Source of the DNA: Mesorhizobium sp. WSM4904 | Lineage (GTDB): Bacteria; Pseudomonadota; Alphaproteobacteria; Rhizobiales; Rhizobiaceae | Length of the DNA: 64,000 nt | Direction: 5' to 3' | Assembly (NCBI RefSeq): GCF_029674545.1 | Contig: NZ_CP121354.1 | Location: 3,481,001-3,545,000, forward strand | Shown here: piece after piece, positions 25,357 to 34,539 of the stretch | Layout of the letters: each line of letters opens with the position of its first letter | Position numbering within the stretch: position 1 is the first letter of the stretch | Program-made: the position numbers and the translations under genes | The notes under the pieces: model-generated | Database searches by the model: none | What the model saw: the letters and a program-made list of their open reading frames with translations, nothing else | Told to the model about the DNA's origin: nothing

Positions 25357-28300
25357 ATGCTCGCTCGCCTGTTCGTGATCTTCGGTGGCCTGTTCGTGCT
25401 GGTGCTGTGCGCGGCGCTGGTGGTGCCGTATTTCATCGACTGGACCGGCTACCGCGCCGATTTCGAGCGCGAGGCGAGCACCATCCTCGGCCGCAAGGTG
25501 ACGGTGAAGGGCGATGCGACCGCGCGGCTTTTGCCGTTCCCCTCGGTGACCTTCTCGAACGTGGAGGTCGCAGGCGGTCCTGGGGGCCAGCCGGCGATGA
25601 CGGTCGAGACCTTCTCCATGGATGCCGAGCTTGCGCCATTCCTGCGTGGCGAGCTGCTGATCTTCGACATGCGGCTGGTGCATCCAAAGGCGACCATCGA
25701 CGTCGCCGGCGACGGCACGGTCGACTGGGCTATCCGGCCGTCGACGCCATTCAATCCGAGCCAGATCGCGATCGAGAAGCTGACGGTGACCGAAGGGCAG
25801 ATCGAGCTGCGCCATGCTGCCGGCGGGCGCAGTCACCTGATTAGCGAGATCGACACGACGATTTCCGCCAAGTCGCTCGCTGGTCCATGGCGGATGGATG
25901 GCAGGCTGCGCTTCGATGGCATGCGCACGGAGGTCTCTGCCTCCACCGGCAAGGTGGAGGCAGGCGGCCAGATGCGGCTACGGGTGAAGGCCGATCCAGA
26001 CGCCTACCCTTTGGCCTTCGAGACCGACGGCAATGCCGGCATCGTCAAGGGCGCGGCCGTCTATTCCGGCCAGTTCAAGATCGCAAACGCAGACAGGGCC
26101 GAAGCGGACTCGGTCAAACCGCGCGGCGCGGAACCGGTCAAGGCCAGCGCCGGCAAGCCCAATCCGGGCTTCCGGCTGAACGGCAAGTTCGCGCTCGACC
26201 ACCAGAAGCTTAACGTCGACGAATTCCGCTTCGAAACCGGGCCGCTCGACGATCCCTACACCGCCGACGGCAAGGCCTCGGTCGATCTCGGCCTCAGGCC
26301 GCATTTCTCGATCGAGGCCAGCGGCGCGCAGGTGCAGTTCGACGAGGCGGTGGGCGCGTCCGCCGGAACCGGGCTGACGCTCGACCAGCGCATCGCGGCG
26401 TTCGAGCAGACGCTTCAGCACATGCCGAAGCCGACGATACCGGGCAGGGTCGAAGTCAGGCTGCCGGCGGTGGTGGCAGGCGACACGACGGTGCGCGACG
26501 TGCGGCTTTCGGCGGAGCCGGTCGAGGGCGGCTGGTCGGTGAAGTCGCTTGCCGCGACGCTGCCGGGCCGGGCAACGCTGGAGGCCGACGGCATGCTGAG
26601 CGTCGAGGACCATTTCGGCTTCACCGGCTCCTTGCTGCTTGCCGTGGGGCAGCCATCCGGTTTCGCCGCCTGGCTGTCGAAGGATGTCGACGAGGCAATC
26701 CGGCGTCTGCCGGCGGCGGGCTTCAAGGCCAAGGTCGATCTCAGCGAGAACCGGCAGTCCTTCAGCGACCTCGAGCTCATCCTTGGCAAGGCCAAATTTT
26801 CCGGCCGCATCGATTCCAGCCAGCCCGACGGCGCAAGGCCCTCCGTGCTGATGCAACTGGCGGGCGGCGAGCTCGACGTCGACGGGCTGGCGGCCTTCGC
26901 CTCGATCTTCGTCAGCGACAAGGGCGCCAACCGCTTCGCCGACCGCGACCTCGATTTCCAGATCAAGGCGGGTCCGGTCAGCGCCGCCGGACTGACGGCC
27001 GACACTGTGGATACGGCGTTGCGGCTACGCCAAGGCCTGCTCGAGATCGACCGGCTCTCGATCGGCGGGCTTGCCGGCGCATCGATCAGCGCCACGGGGC
27101 GTATCAAGGACTTTCCGGAAAGCCCGACGGGCAAGCTCGACGCATCCGTCGTGGCCGTCGATCTCAAGCCGCTCATCGACGTCGCGGCGCAGCATTATCC
27201 GGACAATCAGGTTCTGAAAGGCCTGGCCGCCCGAGCGGCCGCCTATCCGGAACTGTTCCAGGATGCCCGTATCGACCTGGTGACAAGCGCCGCCGACAAT
27301 GGCGACGGCACCACCGGGCTCGCGCTGTCGGCGCAGGGCAAGGCCGGCGGTTCCGCCTTCTCGGCCTCGCTCTCGGGCAGGGGAACGCCGGACCGGCTTC
27401 TCGACGCGCCGGTGTCGATCACCTTCAATGCCAGGAACCAGAATGCCGCCACGCTGCTCGCGCTTTACGGCCTGCCGGCGCTGCCGCTCGGCATGCTTGG
27501 ACAGGCAACCACCGATGTCACGGCGAAAGGCTCGCTGGGCGGCGGGCTGGCGACCAGCTTCAATCTGACGGCCGACGATTTCAGGGCGAGCTTTGACGGG
27601 ACAGTCGCCGAGACGGAGCAAGGCGCCACCGCCAAGGGCAATGTCAACCTCGACGCCGCCGATATCGAGCCATGGCTGATGACGACCGGTGTCGGGCTGC
27701 CCGGCATGGGAACCGGCACCTCGACAACGCTCGCCGCCGACGCCGATTTCGGCAATGGGCTTTTGGTGCTGAGCGGGCTGAGCGGCGCCATCAACAAGGC
27801 GGCGGTGTCCGGCGACGTCAATGTCGACAGCAAGGACGGGCTGCCGCATATTGCCGGCGCGCTGGCGGTCGAAGAGCTCGACCTCGACCCGCTGGCGGTG
27901 TCGCTGTTCGGCGACCAGTCCTTCCTTGCCGCGAAAGGCGGTGGCTGGCCGACGGCGCCGTTCAGCCAGAAGTCGACGCTGCCTTTCAGTGCCGATCTCG
28001 ACCTCAACGCGGCGGCTCTTGCCGCCGGACCGTTTGCCACGGCGCATGATGCGGCGCTGTCGCTGAAGCTCGACCGGGAAGGCATCCATGTCTCGGACCT
28101 CAAGGCCAAACTCTACGGCGGCGCGCTGACCGGCCTGTTCGAGCTCAAGAACACGGACGGCACCGGCTTGTTGTCGGGTCAATTGAAGCTTGCGGGCAGC
28201 GATCTTACCGCAGTGCTGCCGGATGCCGGCATCAGCGGCAGCGGCGACATTTCGGCGGCGCTGTCGACCAGCGGCAAGTCCGTGGATGCCATGATTGCCG

Positions 28301-29427
28301 CTTTGTCGGGGTCCGGCACCGCGGCGCTGAAAGGACTGACCATTGCCGGCATCAATCCCGACGCCTTTGCCGCCATCATCGCCAAGGCCGATGCGATCGG
28401 GCGCGACATCGATGCCGCCAAGACCGGCGGCTTCGCGCCACAGATCGCCGGGCAGGGAAGTTTTGCGGCCGGCGACACCGATATCGCCTTCACCGTCGCC
28501 AACGGCATGCTGCGAGCACCGCCGATCAGCCTCGACAATCCGGCGGCGACACTGTCGGCGGACGTCACCGCCAACCTCGATGCGAGCAGCGTGGCGGCCA
28601 GCGGCTCGATCACCTACCGACCGGGCGACGAGGCGCTGGTCGGCTCCGAACCGGCCGTGAATTTCAGTCTCGCCGGCCCGCTCGGGGCAACGGCGCTTCA
28701 GTTCGACAGCGCGCCACTGGCGCAGTTCCTGACTCAGCGCGCGCTGGAGAAGGAACAGCAGCGGGTCGAAGCGATGCAGGCGGAATTGCTCGAGAAGCAG
28801 AGGCTGCGGCGCGAGGTGCGCTATTACGCTGCGCTGCAGACCGAGCGCGACCGGGCGGCCGAGGAATTGCGCCGGCAGGAGGAAGAGGCTCGGCAGAAAG
28901 CCGAGGCCAGGGCGAAAGCCGAAGCGGAGGCGCAAGCAGAAGCCGAGGCGCAAGCGAAGGTGGAAGCGGAGGCCCAAGCGAAGGCGGAAGAGGAGGCAAG
29001 AGCCAAAGCCGAGGCTGATGCCAAGGCTCAGGCCGAGGCCGAGGCGCGCGCCAAGGCGGAGGCCGACGCGAAGGCCCAGGCCGAAGCCGTCGCGAAGGCC
29101 CGGGCCGAACAGCAGGCAGCCGATGAAGCGGCAAAGGCGCAGGCTGAGGCCGACGCGAAGGCAAAGGCCGAACAGCAGGCGGCCGATGAAGCAGCAAAGG
29201 CCCAGGCCGAGGCCGACCGCAAGAGAGCGGAACAGGCGAGGCTGGAAGCCGATCGCAAGAAGGCCGAGCAGGCGAGACTGGAAGCCGAGCGCAAGGCGGC
29301 TGAGCAGGCGCCGAAGGTCGACCGGTCGCTTCCGGGCGTCAACGAGAATTCCGCTCCATTGCCAGCGAAGCCCAAGGCCAACCCCTTCACCATCGAGAAT
29401 CTGCTGAAATCGCTGGACGGCGGTTAA
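25357..29427 (+). CDS. AsmA family outer-membrane-biogenesis protein with long coiled-coil tail
   Basis: 1356 residues. One N-terminal membrane anchor (LFVIFGGLFVLVLCAALVV) leads into the AsmA domain (YRADFEREASTILGRKVTVK, then LLPFPSVTFSNVEV), a long beta-rich groove, and an AsmA_2-like C-terminal part (residues about 850-1110). AsmA proteins form lipid-transfer bridges between membranes. Unusual: residues about 1128-1320 are an Ala/Glu/Lys/Gln-rich coiled coil followed by a short tail (PFTIENLLKSLDGG). The ATG follows TGGAG. It stands alone between divergent or convergent neighbours. Confidence 0.88.
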   Translation: MLARLFVIFGGLFVLVLCAALVVPYFIDWTGYRADFEREASTILGRKVTVKGDATARLLPFPSVTFSNVEVAGGPGGQPAMTVETFSMDAELAPFLRGELLIFDMRLVHPKATIDVAGDGTVDWAIRPSTPFNPSQIAIEKLTVTEGQIELRHAAGGRSHLISEIDTTISAKSLAGPWRMDGRLRFDGMRTEVSASTGKVEAGGQMRLRVKADPDAYPLAFETDGNAGIVKGAAVYSGQFKIANADRAEADSVKPRGAEPVKASAGKPNPGFRLNGKFALDHQKLNVDEFRFETGPLDDPYTADGKASVDLGLRPHFSIEASGAQVQFDEAVGASAGTGLTLDQRIAAFEQTLQHMPKPTIPGRVEVRLPAVVAGDTTVRDVRLSAEPVEGGWSVKSLAATLPGRATLEADGMLSVEDHFGFTGSLLLAVGQPSGFAAWLSKDVDEAIRRLPAAGFKAKVDLSENRQSFSDLELILGKAKFSGRIDSSQPDGARPSVLMQLAGGELDVDGLAAFASIFVSDKGANRFADRDLDFQIKAGPVSAAGLTADTVDTALRLRQGLLEIDRLSIGGLAGASISATGRIKDFPESPTGKLDASVVAVDLKPLIDVAAQHYPDNQVLKGLAARAAAYPELFQDARIDLVTSAADNGDGTTGLALSAQGKAGGSAFSASLSGRGTPDRLLDAPVSITFNARNQNAATLLALYGLPALPLGMLGQATTDVTAKGSLGGGLATSFNLTADDFRASFDGTVAETEQGATAKGNVNLDAADIEPWLMTTGVGLPGMGTGTSTTLAADADFGNGLLVLSGLSGAINKAAVSGDVNVDSKDGLPHIAGALAVEELDLDPLAVSLFGDQSFLAAKGGGWPTAPFSQKSTLPFSADLDLNAAALAAGPFATAHDAALSLKLDREGIHVSDLKAKLYGGALTGLFELKNTDGTGLLSGQLKLAGSDLTAVLPDAGISGSGDISAALSTSGKSVDAMIAALSGSGTAALKGLTIAGINPDAFAAIIAKADAIGRDIDAAKTGGFAPQIAGQGSFAAGDTDIAFTVANGMLRAPPISLDNPAATLSADVTANLDASSVAASGSITYRPGDEALVGSEPAVNFSLAGPLGATALQFDSAPLAQFLTQRALEKEQQRVEAMQAELLEKQRLRREVRYYAALQTERDRAAEELRRQEEEARQKAEARAKAEAEAQAEAEAQAKVEAEAQAKAEEEARAKAEADAKAQAEAEARAKAEADAKAQAEAVAKARAEQQAADEAAKAQAEADAKAKAEQQAADEAAKAQAEADRKRAEQARLEADRKKAEQARLEAERKAAEQAPKVDRSLPGVNENSAPLPAKPKANPFTIENLLKSLDGG

Positions 29428-29477
29428 GGCTCATCCACCAGGAAGCCGCAGGTCTGGCATCCGGCCACGTTCGTCGT

Positions 29478-29909
29478 TCAGGACGGCTCCTGACGAAAGA
29501 GCAGGCGCTTGAGCATGGGCTCGATCCGCGAAAGTTCGTCGAGATGGGCAGCCGACAATTCGGCTAGGCGATCGTCGGCAAGAGGGGTGAGATGCAGGAG
29601 CACGCGGCGGTGGTCGGCCTTGTCCTGATCCCTTGTGACCAATCCCGCCTCACTCAGGCGGTTTACCAGTTCGACGGCGCTGTGATGGCGGATGCGCAGC
29701 CGCTCCGCCAGATCGCCGACCGCCACGGGTCCGCCGCCGGGATAGCCCTTGATCGCCAGCAGCGCCTGGTGCTGGCGCGGCGTCAGGCCTGCCTCATTCG
29801 CTTGCAACTGGCTGAATTCCAGGAAACGGCGGATCAGGTAGCGGAATTCGGAAAGCCGCTGGTAGTCGGCCTGGCTGATGGCGGGGCGCGGTTTTTGCGG
29901 ATGCGTCAT
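29478..29909 (-). CDS. MarR family transcriptional regulator
   Basis: 143 residues from the ATG at 29909; a GTG at 29954 would add 15 residues. Winged helix: LTPRQHQALLAIKGYPGG, LAERLRIRHHSAVELVNRLSEAGLV, then the wing DKADHRRVLLHLT. MarR proteins respond to phenolics or oxidants. No clear target is adjacent, and its own operator was not obvious. The upstream region (29910-30119) shows no other gene. Confidence 0.85.
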   Translation of the reverse strand: MTHPQKPRPAISQADYQRLSEFRYLIRRFLEFSQLQANEAGLTPRQHQALLAIKGYPGGGPVAVGDLAERLRIRHHSAVELVNRLSEAGLVTRDQDKADHRRVLLHLTPLADDRLAELSAAHLDELSRIEPMLKRLLFRQEPS

Positions 29910-30119
29910 TCCTCGACTTATGGGCCTTTCCTGCGAAAGCTCAGCTCCTCCCACGAAAGTCAGGGCGGCCTGACGCGATCAAAATGACGCGCACTGCGGT
30001 CGAAAACAGTCTTGAAGAATTATATCGTGTTGCGATATGTCGCCGCCCGACAACCGGACGGCTCTGCCGCCAAGCGCAGGGCACAGCAAAGCATCGGCAA
30101 TATCGCGGCGTAAGGCCTT

Positions 30120-30347
30120 TCAAGGCGACTTGCCGCCGCGCTTCGCCCAGGCCAGCACATAGAGCCTCAGCGCGGAGGAAAGGTTGGCGTCGCGCGTTCG
30201 CGTTTCGTCGATGTCGGCGACGAGGGCCGCGAGCGAGATCGAGCGTTGCGCCGCGATCGTGACGAGATCATCGTAGAAAGGCTGTTCCAGGGAAAAGCTG
30301 GTGCGGTGGCCGCGGATCGTCACCGAGCGCTTTTCGACCGCGGCCAT
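30120..30347 (-). CDS. Ribbon-helix-helix domain protein (RHH_4)
   Basis: 75 residues: RSVTIRGHRTSFSLEQPFYD forms the ribbon strand and first helix, then ISLAALVADIDETR. It matches the short RHH_4 proteins that accompany DUF4169 and SspB genes in rhizobia. Probable DNA-binding dimer; target unknown. Last of a three-gene minus-strand group. Confidence 0.8.
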   Translation of the reverse strand: MAAVEKRSVTIRGHRTSFSLEQPFYDDLVTIAAQRSISLAALVADIDETRTRDANLSSALRLYVLAWAKRGGKSP

Positions 30348-30356
30348 CGGAGGCGC

Positions 30357-30554
30357 TCAGCGTCCGTCCGGATCGCCGGACTTTTCGCGGCGATGGCCGT
30401 CCATGAATCTTTCCGCCCGGTCGGACGTCAGCCGGTCGCGCTCGCGGTCGGCCTTGGTTCGACCGTGCAATGCGCGGTTCTCGTCGGCCAGGCGTTCCTT
30501 CTCGCTGCGCGCTTTCTGCTTGCGGGCCTGGCGGAGATTGACGACCTCGCCCAT
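30357..30554 (-). CDS. DUF4169 family protein
   Basis: 65 very basic, charged residues beginning MGEVVNLRQARKQKAR, the characteristic start of DUF4169. A GTG at 30566 overlapping the sspB stop is a possible alternative. Function unknown. Always short and helical, typically between the sspB and RHH genes, as here. Confidence 0.8.
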   Translation of the reverse strand: MGEVVNLRQARKQKARSEKERLADENRALHGRTKADRERDRLTSDRAERFMDGHRREKSGDPDGR

Positions 30555-30562
30555 GTCCCCGG

Positions 30563-31096
30563 TCACTTCTTGCGGAAGGCGTCGAGCGAAACCACGTCGG
30601 CGCTTTTGCCGCCGGTATCAGCCACGGCAGGCTTCTTTTCGGTCTCGGCGGCCTTCTTCTTCGATTCCGTTTTCTTTTCGGTCACGACCGCGATCGGCTC
30701 CGCGGCCGGCGTGGCAGCGTCGTCTTCCGCAATACCCTCGGCCTTGACGTCGAATTCGAGCTCGAAATTCACCGAAGGATCGTAGAAACCGCGTACGGCG
30801 GAGAAGGGGATCTCGAGCTTTTCAGGCACGTCGGAGAAGGAGAGTCCAACCTCGAAACCGGTGTCAGTCACCTTCAGATCCCAATACTGGAATTGGATGA
30901 CGATGGTCATCTGTTCCGGATAGCGCTCGCGCAGCCGTGAGGAAATGCGCACGCCGGGCGCGCCGGTGAGGAAGGTGATGAAGAAATGATGATTGCCGGG
31001 AAGGCCGGTGCGCGCGACTTCGGCCAGGACCTTGCGCATGACACCGCGCAATGCCTCCTGGGCCAGAATGTCGTAGCGGATGTGGTCGTCGGCCAT
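30563..31096 (-). CDS. sspB: SspB-alpha, ClpXP adaptor
   Basis: 177 residues. Folded domain 1 to about 112 (IRYDILAQEALRGVMRKVL, GNHHFFITFLTGAPGVRIS, MTIVIQFQYWDLKV), then an acidic and Lys-rich linker, ending VVSLDAFRKK. SspB delivers ssrA-tagged proteins to ClpXP; the C-terminal tail contacts ClpX. Encoded 3 kb from the tmRNA gene that makes the tag. First gene of the SspB-DUF4169-RHH group. Confidence 0.93.
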   Translation of the reverse strand: MADDHIRYDILAQEALRGVMRKVLAEVARTGLPGNHHFFITFLTGAPGVRISSRLRERYPEQMTIVIQFQYWDLKVTDTGFEVGLSFSDVPEKLEIPFSAVRGFYDPSVNFELEFDVKAEGIAEDDAATPAAEPIAVVTEKKTESKKKAAETEKKPAVADTGGKSADVVSLDAFRKK

Positions 31097-31213
31097 TTGA
31101 AGGTCGGGTTCCGTTGAATCGTCCGCATAGCTGTAATCAAGCTTGGGCGCGGCGTAAACCGCATATAGGTGCCTAACGCCGAGGCCAAGAGGGGATGGCT
31201 GTGATTTGATCGC

Positions 31214-31897
31214 TCAGGCGTGGGCGAGGGCCGCCTGCCTGACGGACGCTGGTTTCCGCCGGCCGAAGGCGCTGAGGAAGGTCCGCACGCCGTTGGTGGC
31301 GGAGCGCAATACCTCTTCCTCTGTCGGCATGCCGCCGAGCATGAAAGTTATCTGCAGTTCGGCGTTGACCAGGGCGAGGAACTGGCGCGCCGCCACGTCC
31401 GGATCGTCGATCGACAGGTGCCCGGCATAGGCAAGCCGCGCGAAGCGGGCGGCAAGCGCCGACCAGGTGCGGCCCGGTCCCTGTTCGCGCCACTCGGCGA
31501 AAAGCTCCGGATAACGCTCGCCTTCGGCCTGGATCAGCTTGCGCAGGAAGCGGCCGTCGCGATTGCAGATGCAGTTGCGGTTCATGCGCACGGCGAAAGC
31601 GACCAGATCGGATTCGAGATCGGTGGGCTGGTCGGGGAAGGTGGCTATGGTCGCGAAGATGCCGGCATTGCAGCGCTCGGTCAGGTCGCGCACGACGGCC
31701 ATGAAGAGCTTTTCCTTGTCGCCATGGTGATTGTAGACCGTCTGGCGCGAAACGCCGGCCTCGGCCGCGATCAGGTCGATATTGGCGCCGGCATAGCCTT
31801 GCCGGCAGAAAACCGAAGCGGCAGCGTCCACCACCGATATGCGCTTGGCCTCATGGCTGCGTGGCGGGAAAGTGTCAGGAGAAACGCCGGGCTTCAT
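31214..31897 (-). CDS. TetR/AcrR family regulator
   Basis: 227 residues. N-terminal HTH (ISVVDAAASVFCRQGYAGAN, IDLIAAEAGVSRQTVYNHHG) and a helical TetR_C-like ligand domain. Divergent from a Bcr/CflA-type efflux pump; a palindrome in the promoter spacer at 31926-31943 fits autorepression and repression of the pump. Inducer unknown, probably a substrate of the pump. Confidence 0.9.
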   Translation of the reverse strand: MKPGVSPDTFPPRSHEAKRISVVDAAASVFCRQGYAGANIDLIAAEAGVSRQTVYNHHGDKEKLFMAVVRDLTERCNAGIFATIATFPDQPTDLESDLVAFAVRMNRNCICNRDGRFLRKLIQAEGERYPELFAEWREQGPGRTWSALAARFARLAYAGHLSIDDPDVAARQFLALVNAELQITFMLGGMPTEEEVLRSATNGVRTFLSAFGRRKPASVRQAALAHA

Positions 31898-31917
31898 GAA
31901 AATCTATATAGCGGTGA

Positions 31918-31946
31918 TTGACGAATTGGACAAGCCTGTCTAAATT
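31918..31946 (+). promoter_or_regulatory. Promoter with TetR-type operator in the spacer
   Basis: TTGACG (31918-31923), a 17-bp spacer and TAAATT (31941-31946) form a good sigma-70-type promoter reading towards the MFS gene. The spacer and -10 contain an inverted repeat, TTGGACA (31926-31932) and TGTCTAA (31937-31943), one mismatch, 4-bp gap. This is where a TetR repressor would block polymerase. Confidence 0.6.
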
Positions 31947-32105
31947 TGTGGACACGATAAAGGGAAGCCGCTCTCCGGCAGACGGATGAATTCGCTCTGA
32001 TAAAGACGAACAAGTTTGCTCTCGGATGTCGGATTTCCCCGGGATGGAACGTCCTTGGGTAGACGCCGGACCACGGCGGCAACCAGATCCGAAAGAAGCC
32101 CTATC

Positions 32106-33311
32106 ATGAGTCCCAAATTCCTCCGCATTGCGGTCGTGCTCGGCTTGTTGTCTGCAATCGGCCCCTTCGCCATCGATATGTATCTTCCCGCGCTGCCCTC
32201 GATCGGTGAGGATCTCAATGCCGGCACCGCCGCCGTGCAGATGAGCCTCTTGATCTTCTTCCTGTCGATGGGTTTCGGCCAGATCGTGGTCGGACCGATC
32301 TCCGACATGATCGGGCGCAAGCTGCCGCTCTATGCCGGCCTCGCGCTGTTCATGGTCGGCGGCGTCGGCTCGGCGATGGCGCCCAACATCGAATGGCTTA
32401 TCGCCTTCCGCTTCCTGCAAGGGCTCGGCGCCAGCGCCGGCATGGCGGTGCCGCGCGCGATCGTGCGCGACCTGCACACCGGCAACGAGGCGGCTAAGCT
32501 GATGTCGCTCTTGATGCTGGTGTTCTCGGTGTCGCCGATTCTGGCGCCGCTGACCGGGAGCCAGATCATCGAAAGCTTCGGCTGGCGCGCCGTGTTCTGG
32601 ACCGTGACGGGCGCCGCGGCACTTGCCACCGTCCTGCTCGCCACCGCGCTCAAGGAGACGCGGTCGGTCGACGAGCGCGCCAACTCGTCCTTCGGCACGG
32701 CGCTGGCGGGCTACCGCTACCTGATGGGTGATCGCAACTTCCTCGGCCTGACGGCGATCGCCGGCTTCGGCATCGCGAGCTTCTTCGTCTATCTGTCGAG
32801 CTCGTCCTTCATCCTGATCAACCATTACGGTCTGTCGCCGTCGGTCTACAGCGTGTTCTTCTCGATCAATGCGGTCGCCTTCATCGGCATGTCGCAGCTG
32901 ACCGGGATGCTGGCCGACCGCTTCGGCTTGAAGCGTGTCGTCTGGGTGGCGGTGACCGGCTACGCCACGGTGATGGTGGCGCTGTTCGCGATCATGGCGT
33001 CTGGCGTCGACCGGCTCGACGTGATGGCGGCGCTGCTCTTCGTCGGCTACGGCTTCCTCGGGCTGGTCATCCCGACCACCTCGGTGCTGGCTATGGAAGA
33101 GCATGGCGAGATCGCCGGCACGGCCTCGGCCCTGATGGGCACGCTGCACTTCGCCATCGGCGCGCTGGCGATGGGTGTGGCGGGTCTCTTCTTCGACGGC
33201 ACGCCGTTGCCGATGGTGGCCGGCATCACGCTCTGCGCGGTGATTTCCTTCACGCTGGCGAAGGTCACACTCGGCAGGGCGCGGGAAGCGGCGGAAGCGC
33301 CTGCCGAATAA
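32106..33311 (+). CDS. Bcr/CflA family multidrug efflux MFS transporter
   Basis: 401 residues, twelve membrane helices. Bcr/CflA signatures: AIGPFAIDMYLPALPSIGEDL in helix 1 and GPISDMIGRKLPL in loop 2-3. Drug:H+ antiport expected. Paired with a divergent TetR gene and followed by a strong terminator. The antisense strand is also open for over 500 codons, a high-GC shadow. Confidence 0.92.
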   Translation: MSPKFLRIAVVLGLLSAIGPFAIDMYLPALPSIGEDLNAGTAAVQMSLLIFFLSMGFGQIVVGPISDMIGRKLPLYAGLALFMVGGVGSAMAPNIEWLIAFRFLQGLGASAGMAVPRAIVRDLHTGNEAAKLMSLLMLVFSVSPILAPLTGSQIIESFGWRAVFWTVTGAAALATVLLATALKETRSVDERANSSFGTALAGYRYLMGDRNFLGLTAIAGFGIASFFVYLSSSSFILINHYGLSPSVYSVFFSINAVAFIGMSQLTGMLADRFGLKRVVWVAVTGYATVMVALFAIMASGVDRLDVMAALLFVGYGFLGLVIPTTSVLAMEEHGEIAGTASALMGTLHFAIGALAMGVAGLFFDGTPLPMVAGITLCAVISFTLAKVTLGRAREAAEAPAE

Positions 33312-33330
33312 GAGACTCGACAAAAGATCG

Positions 33331-33358
33331 AAAAAGGCCGGGCTTGCCCGGCTTTTTT
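33331..33358. terminator. Bidirectional intrinsic terminator
   Basis: AAAAA (33331-33335), then a 7-bp GC stem GCCGGGC (33337-33343) and GCCCGGC (33346-33352), then six Ts (33353-33358). Symmetric, so it serves both the MFS gene (+) and the convergent small ATPase gene (-), whose stop codon lies at the edge. Confidence 0.93.
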
Positions 33359-33915
33359 CAGGTCCCAGGCAGGCCGACCGCATCGAGGACGAAGCGCACC
33401 CGCTCCTCCACCGTCGCGAGCGGCAAGGGCACCAGCTCGTAGCCAAGTTCGGCATAGACGCCCGCTACCGATTGAAAGGTGCGCTCGGCCTCGTCGAGTG
33501 TCTGTTTCCGCTCTTCGTCCTGGGTGAAGATTTCCGGCCATGGCGGCGCGATGAAGACGCGATGCGCGTAGCGGAATGCCGTTGCCGCACGTTTGACGTG
33601 ATCGGGCACCGGCGAGCCGCAAAGCCTGAGATAGCCGATCGTGTCCGGCACGCCGCGGTCGAAGAAGACCGGACCGGGCTCGGCATGCGCCGCATGCCAG
33701 GAGCGCAGCTCCCAGGACAGCATCAGCTCGGCAAAGAGCGCCCGGTCCTGCCAGGGAAGGGCAGGGCCGCCGATCGCCACCTGGTCGCGGATGATGCCGC
33801 GCCCCGCCTCGGGCGCCGTCGCGAAGCCAGCCGTCTTCAGTGCCTCGATGAGCGTGGTTTTGCCGGAACCGGGACCGCCGGTCAGCACGAAGAATCGATC
33901 GGAATCGTTCTGCAT
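33358..33915 (-). CDS. AAA family ATPase (AAA_28/NadR-like kinase fold)
   Basis: 185 residues. P-loop GGPGSGKTT (13-21), then APEAGRGIIRDQVAIGGPALPW, the DRGVPDTIGYL segment and a lid region (EERKQTLDEAERTF). This is the AAA_28 P-loop group related to nucleotide kinases, acting on an unknown small molecule. The ATG at 33915 is chosen because upstream residues are poorly composed. Shares the terminator with the MFS gene. Confidence 0.75.
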   Translation of the reverse strand: MQNDSDRFFVLTGGPGSGKTTLIEALKTAGFATAPEAGRGIIRDQVAIGGPALPWQDRALFAELMLSWELRSWHAAHAEPGPVFFDRGVPDTIGYLRLCGSPVPDHVKRAATAFRYAHRVFIAPPWPEIFTQDEERKQTLDEAERTFQSVAGVYAELGYELVPLPLATVEERVRFVLDAVGLPGT

Positions 33916-34024
33916 GATTTTTCCATGGATTGAGGAACGGCGGGCAGGACGACGCGTGCGCGCCGGGCGAGCCTTGGCGTTCAATTGATTTGCAGGGAAA
34001 GAGGGGAGAAGGTGGAGGTTTCTG

Positions 34025-34345
34025 TTGCCAGGTACCTCCGAACCCCGCCTAGAAGTGCGAACCCCTAGGGCTTGATTTGAAGCGTTCGCACCGCATTAAG
34101 CGGCGAGACGAGCTTCCGCATAGTTGTCGTTGGCAACTATAAGTTTAGCCCGATGACGGTGGTACAATGCCGGGCGAAAGTACGATCTTTACACCTTCGT
34201 CGATCCTATTTCGCCCCCAGCAAAAGCCGCTCCGTCATCCAGAGCGGTTTTTGGTGGAGGCGCCGGGTACCGCCCCCGGGTCCGAACGGCTTATTTCATC
34301 GCCTGTTTATCGCCATAGTCGGTCAAGCCGACGAAGCGAATATAG
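34025..34345 (-). ncRNA. ssrA: Circularly permuted tmRNA (two-piece)
   Basis: The acceptor piece comes first on this strand. Its T-arm-like GTTCGGACC and the end CGCCTCC-A-CCA reach 34252. After an intervening hairpin (34219-34251) the coding piece starts at 34218 with GGGGGCGAAATAGGATCGAC, which pairs with the acceptor end. The tag reading frame at 34134-34096 translates ANDNYAEARLAA followed by TAA. This layout is known for alphaproteobacteria. Outer ends (about 34345 and 34025) are estimates. Confidence 0.93.
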
Positions 34346-34539
34346 GCATCGATGGTGGAAAATGAAAGACCAAACCGGCACTTGTTCCCGGCGCCAAACT
34401 CGACAGCCGAGGGTTGACTTGCGCCCCTACACAATCGAAGCTCCGCCGGCGATGAGGAATCTCTGACCTAGCGCACAGGTTGCGCGGCGCGCCACATGCC
34501 TCATCGATCGGATCTGTGGCGCCGACGAGGGGAAGTTCG

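Noticed and set aside
31875..33455. A 526-codon open frame on the minus strand
   Set aside because: It runs antisense to an unmistakable MFS transporter and has Arg/His/Asp-rich shadow composition typical of high-GC DNA.
34251..34300. A tRNA gene
   Set aside because: The T-arm and CCA end belong to the acceptor piece of the permuted tmRNA; anticodon arm and D-arm are absent.
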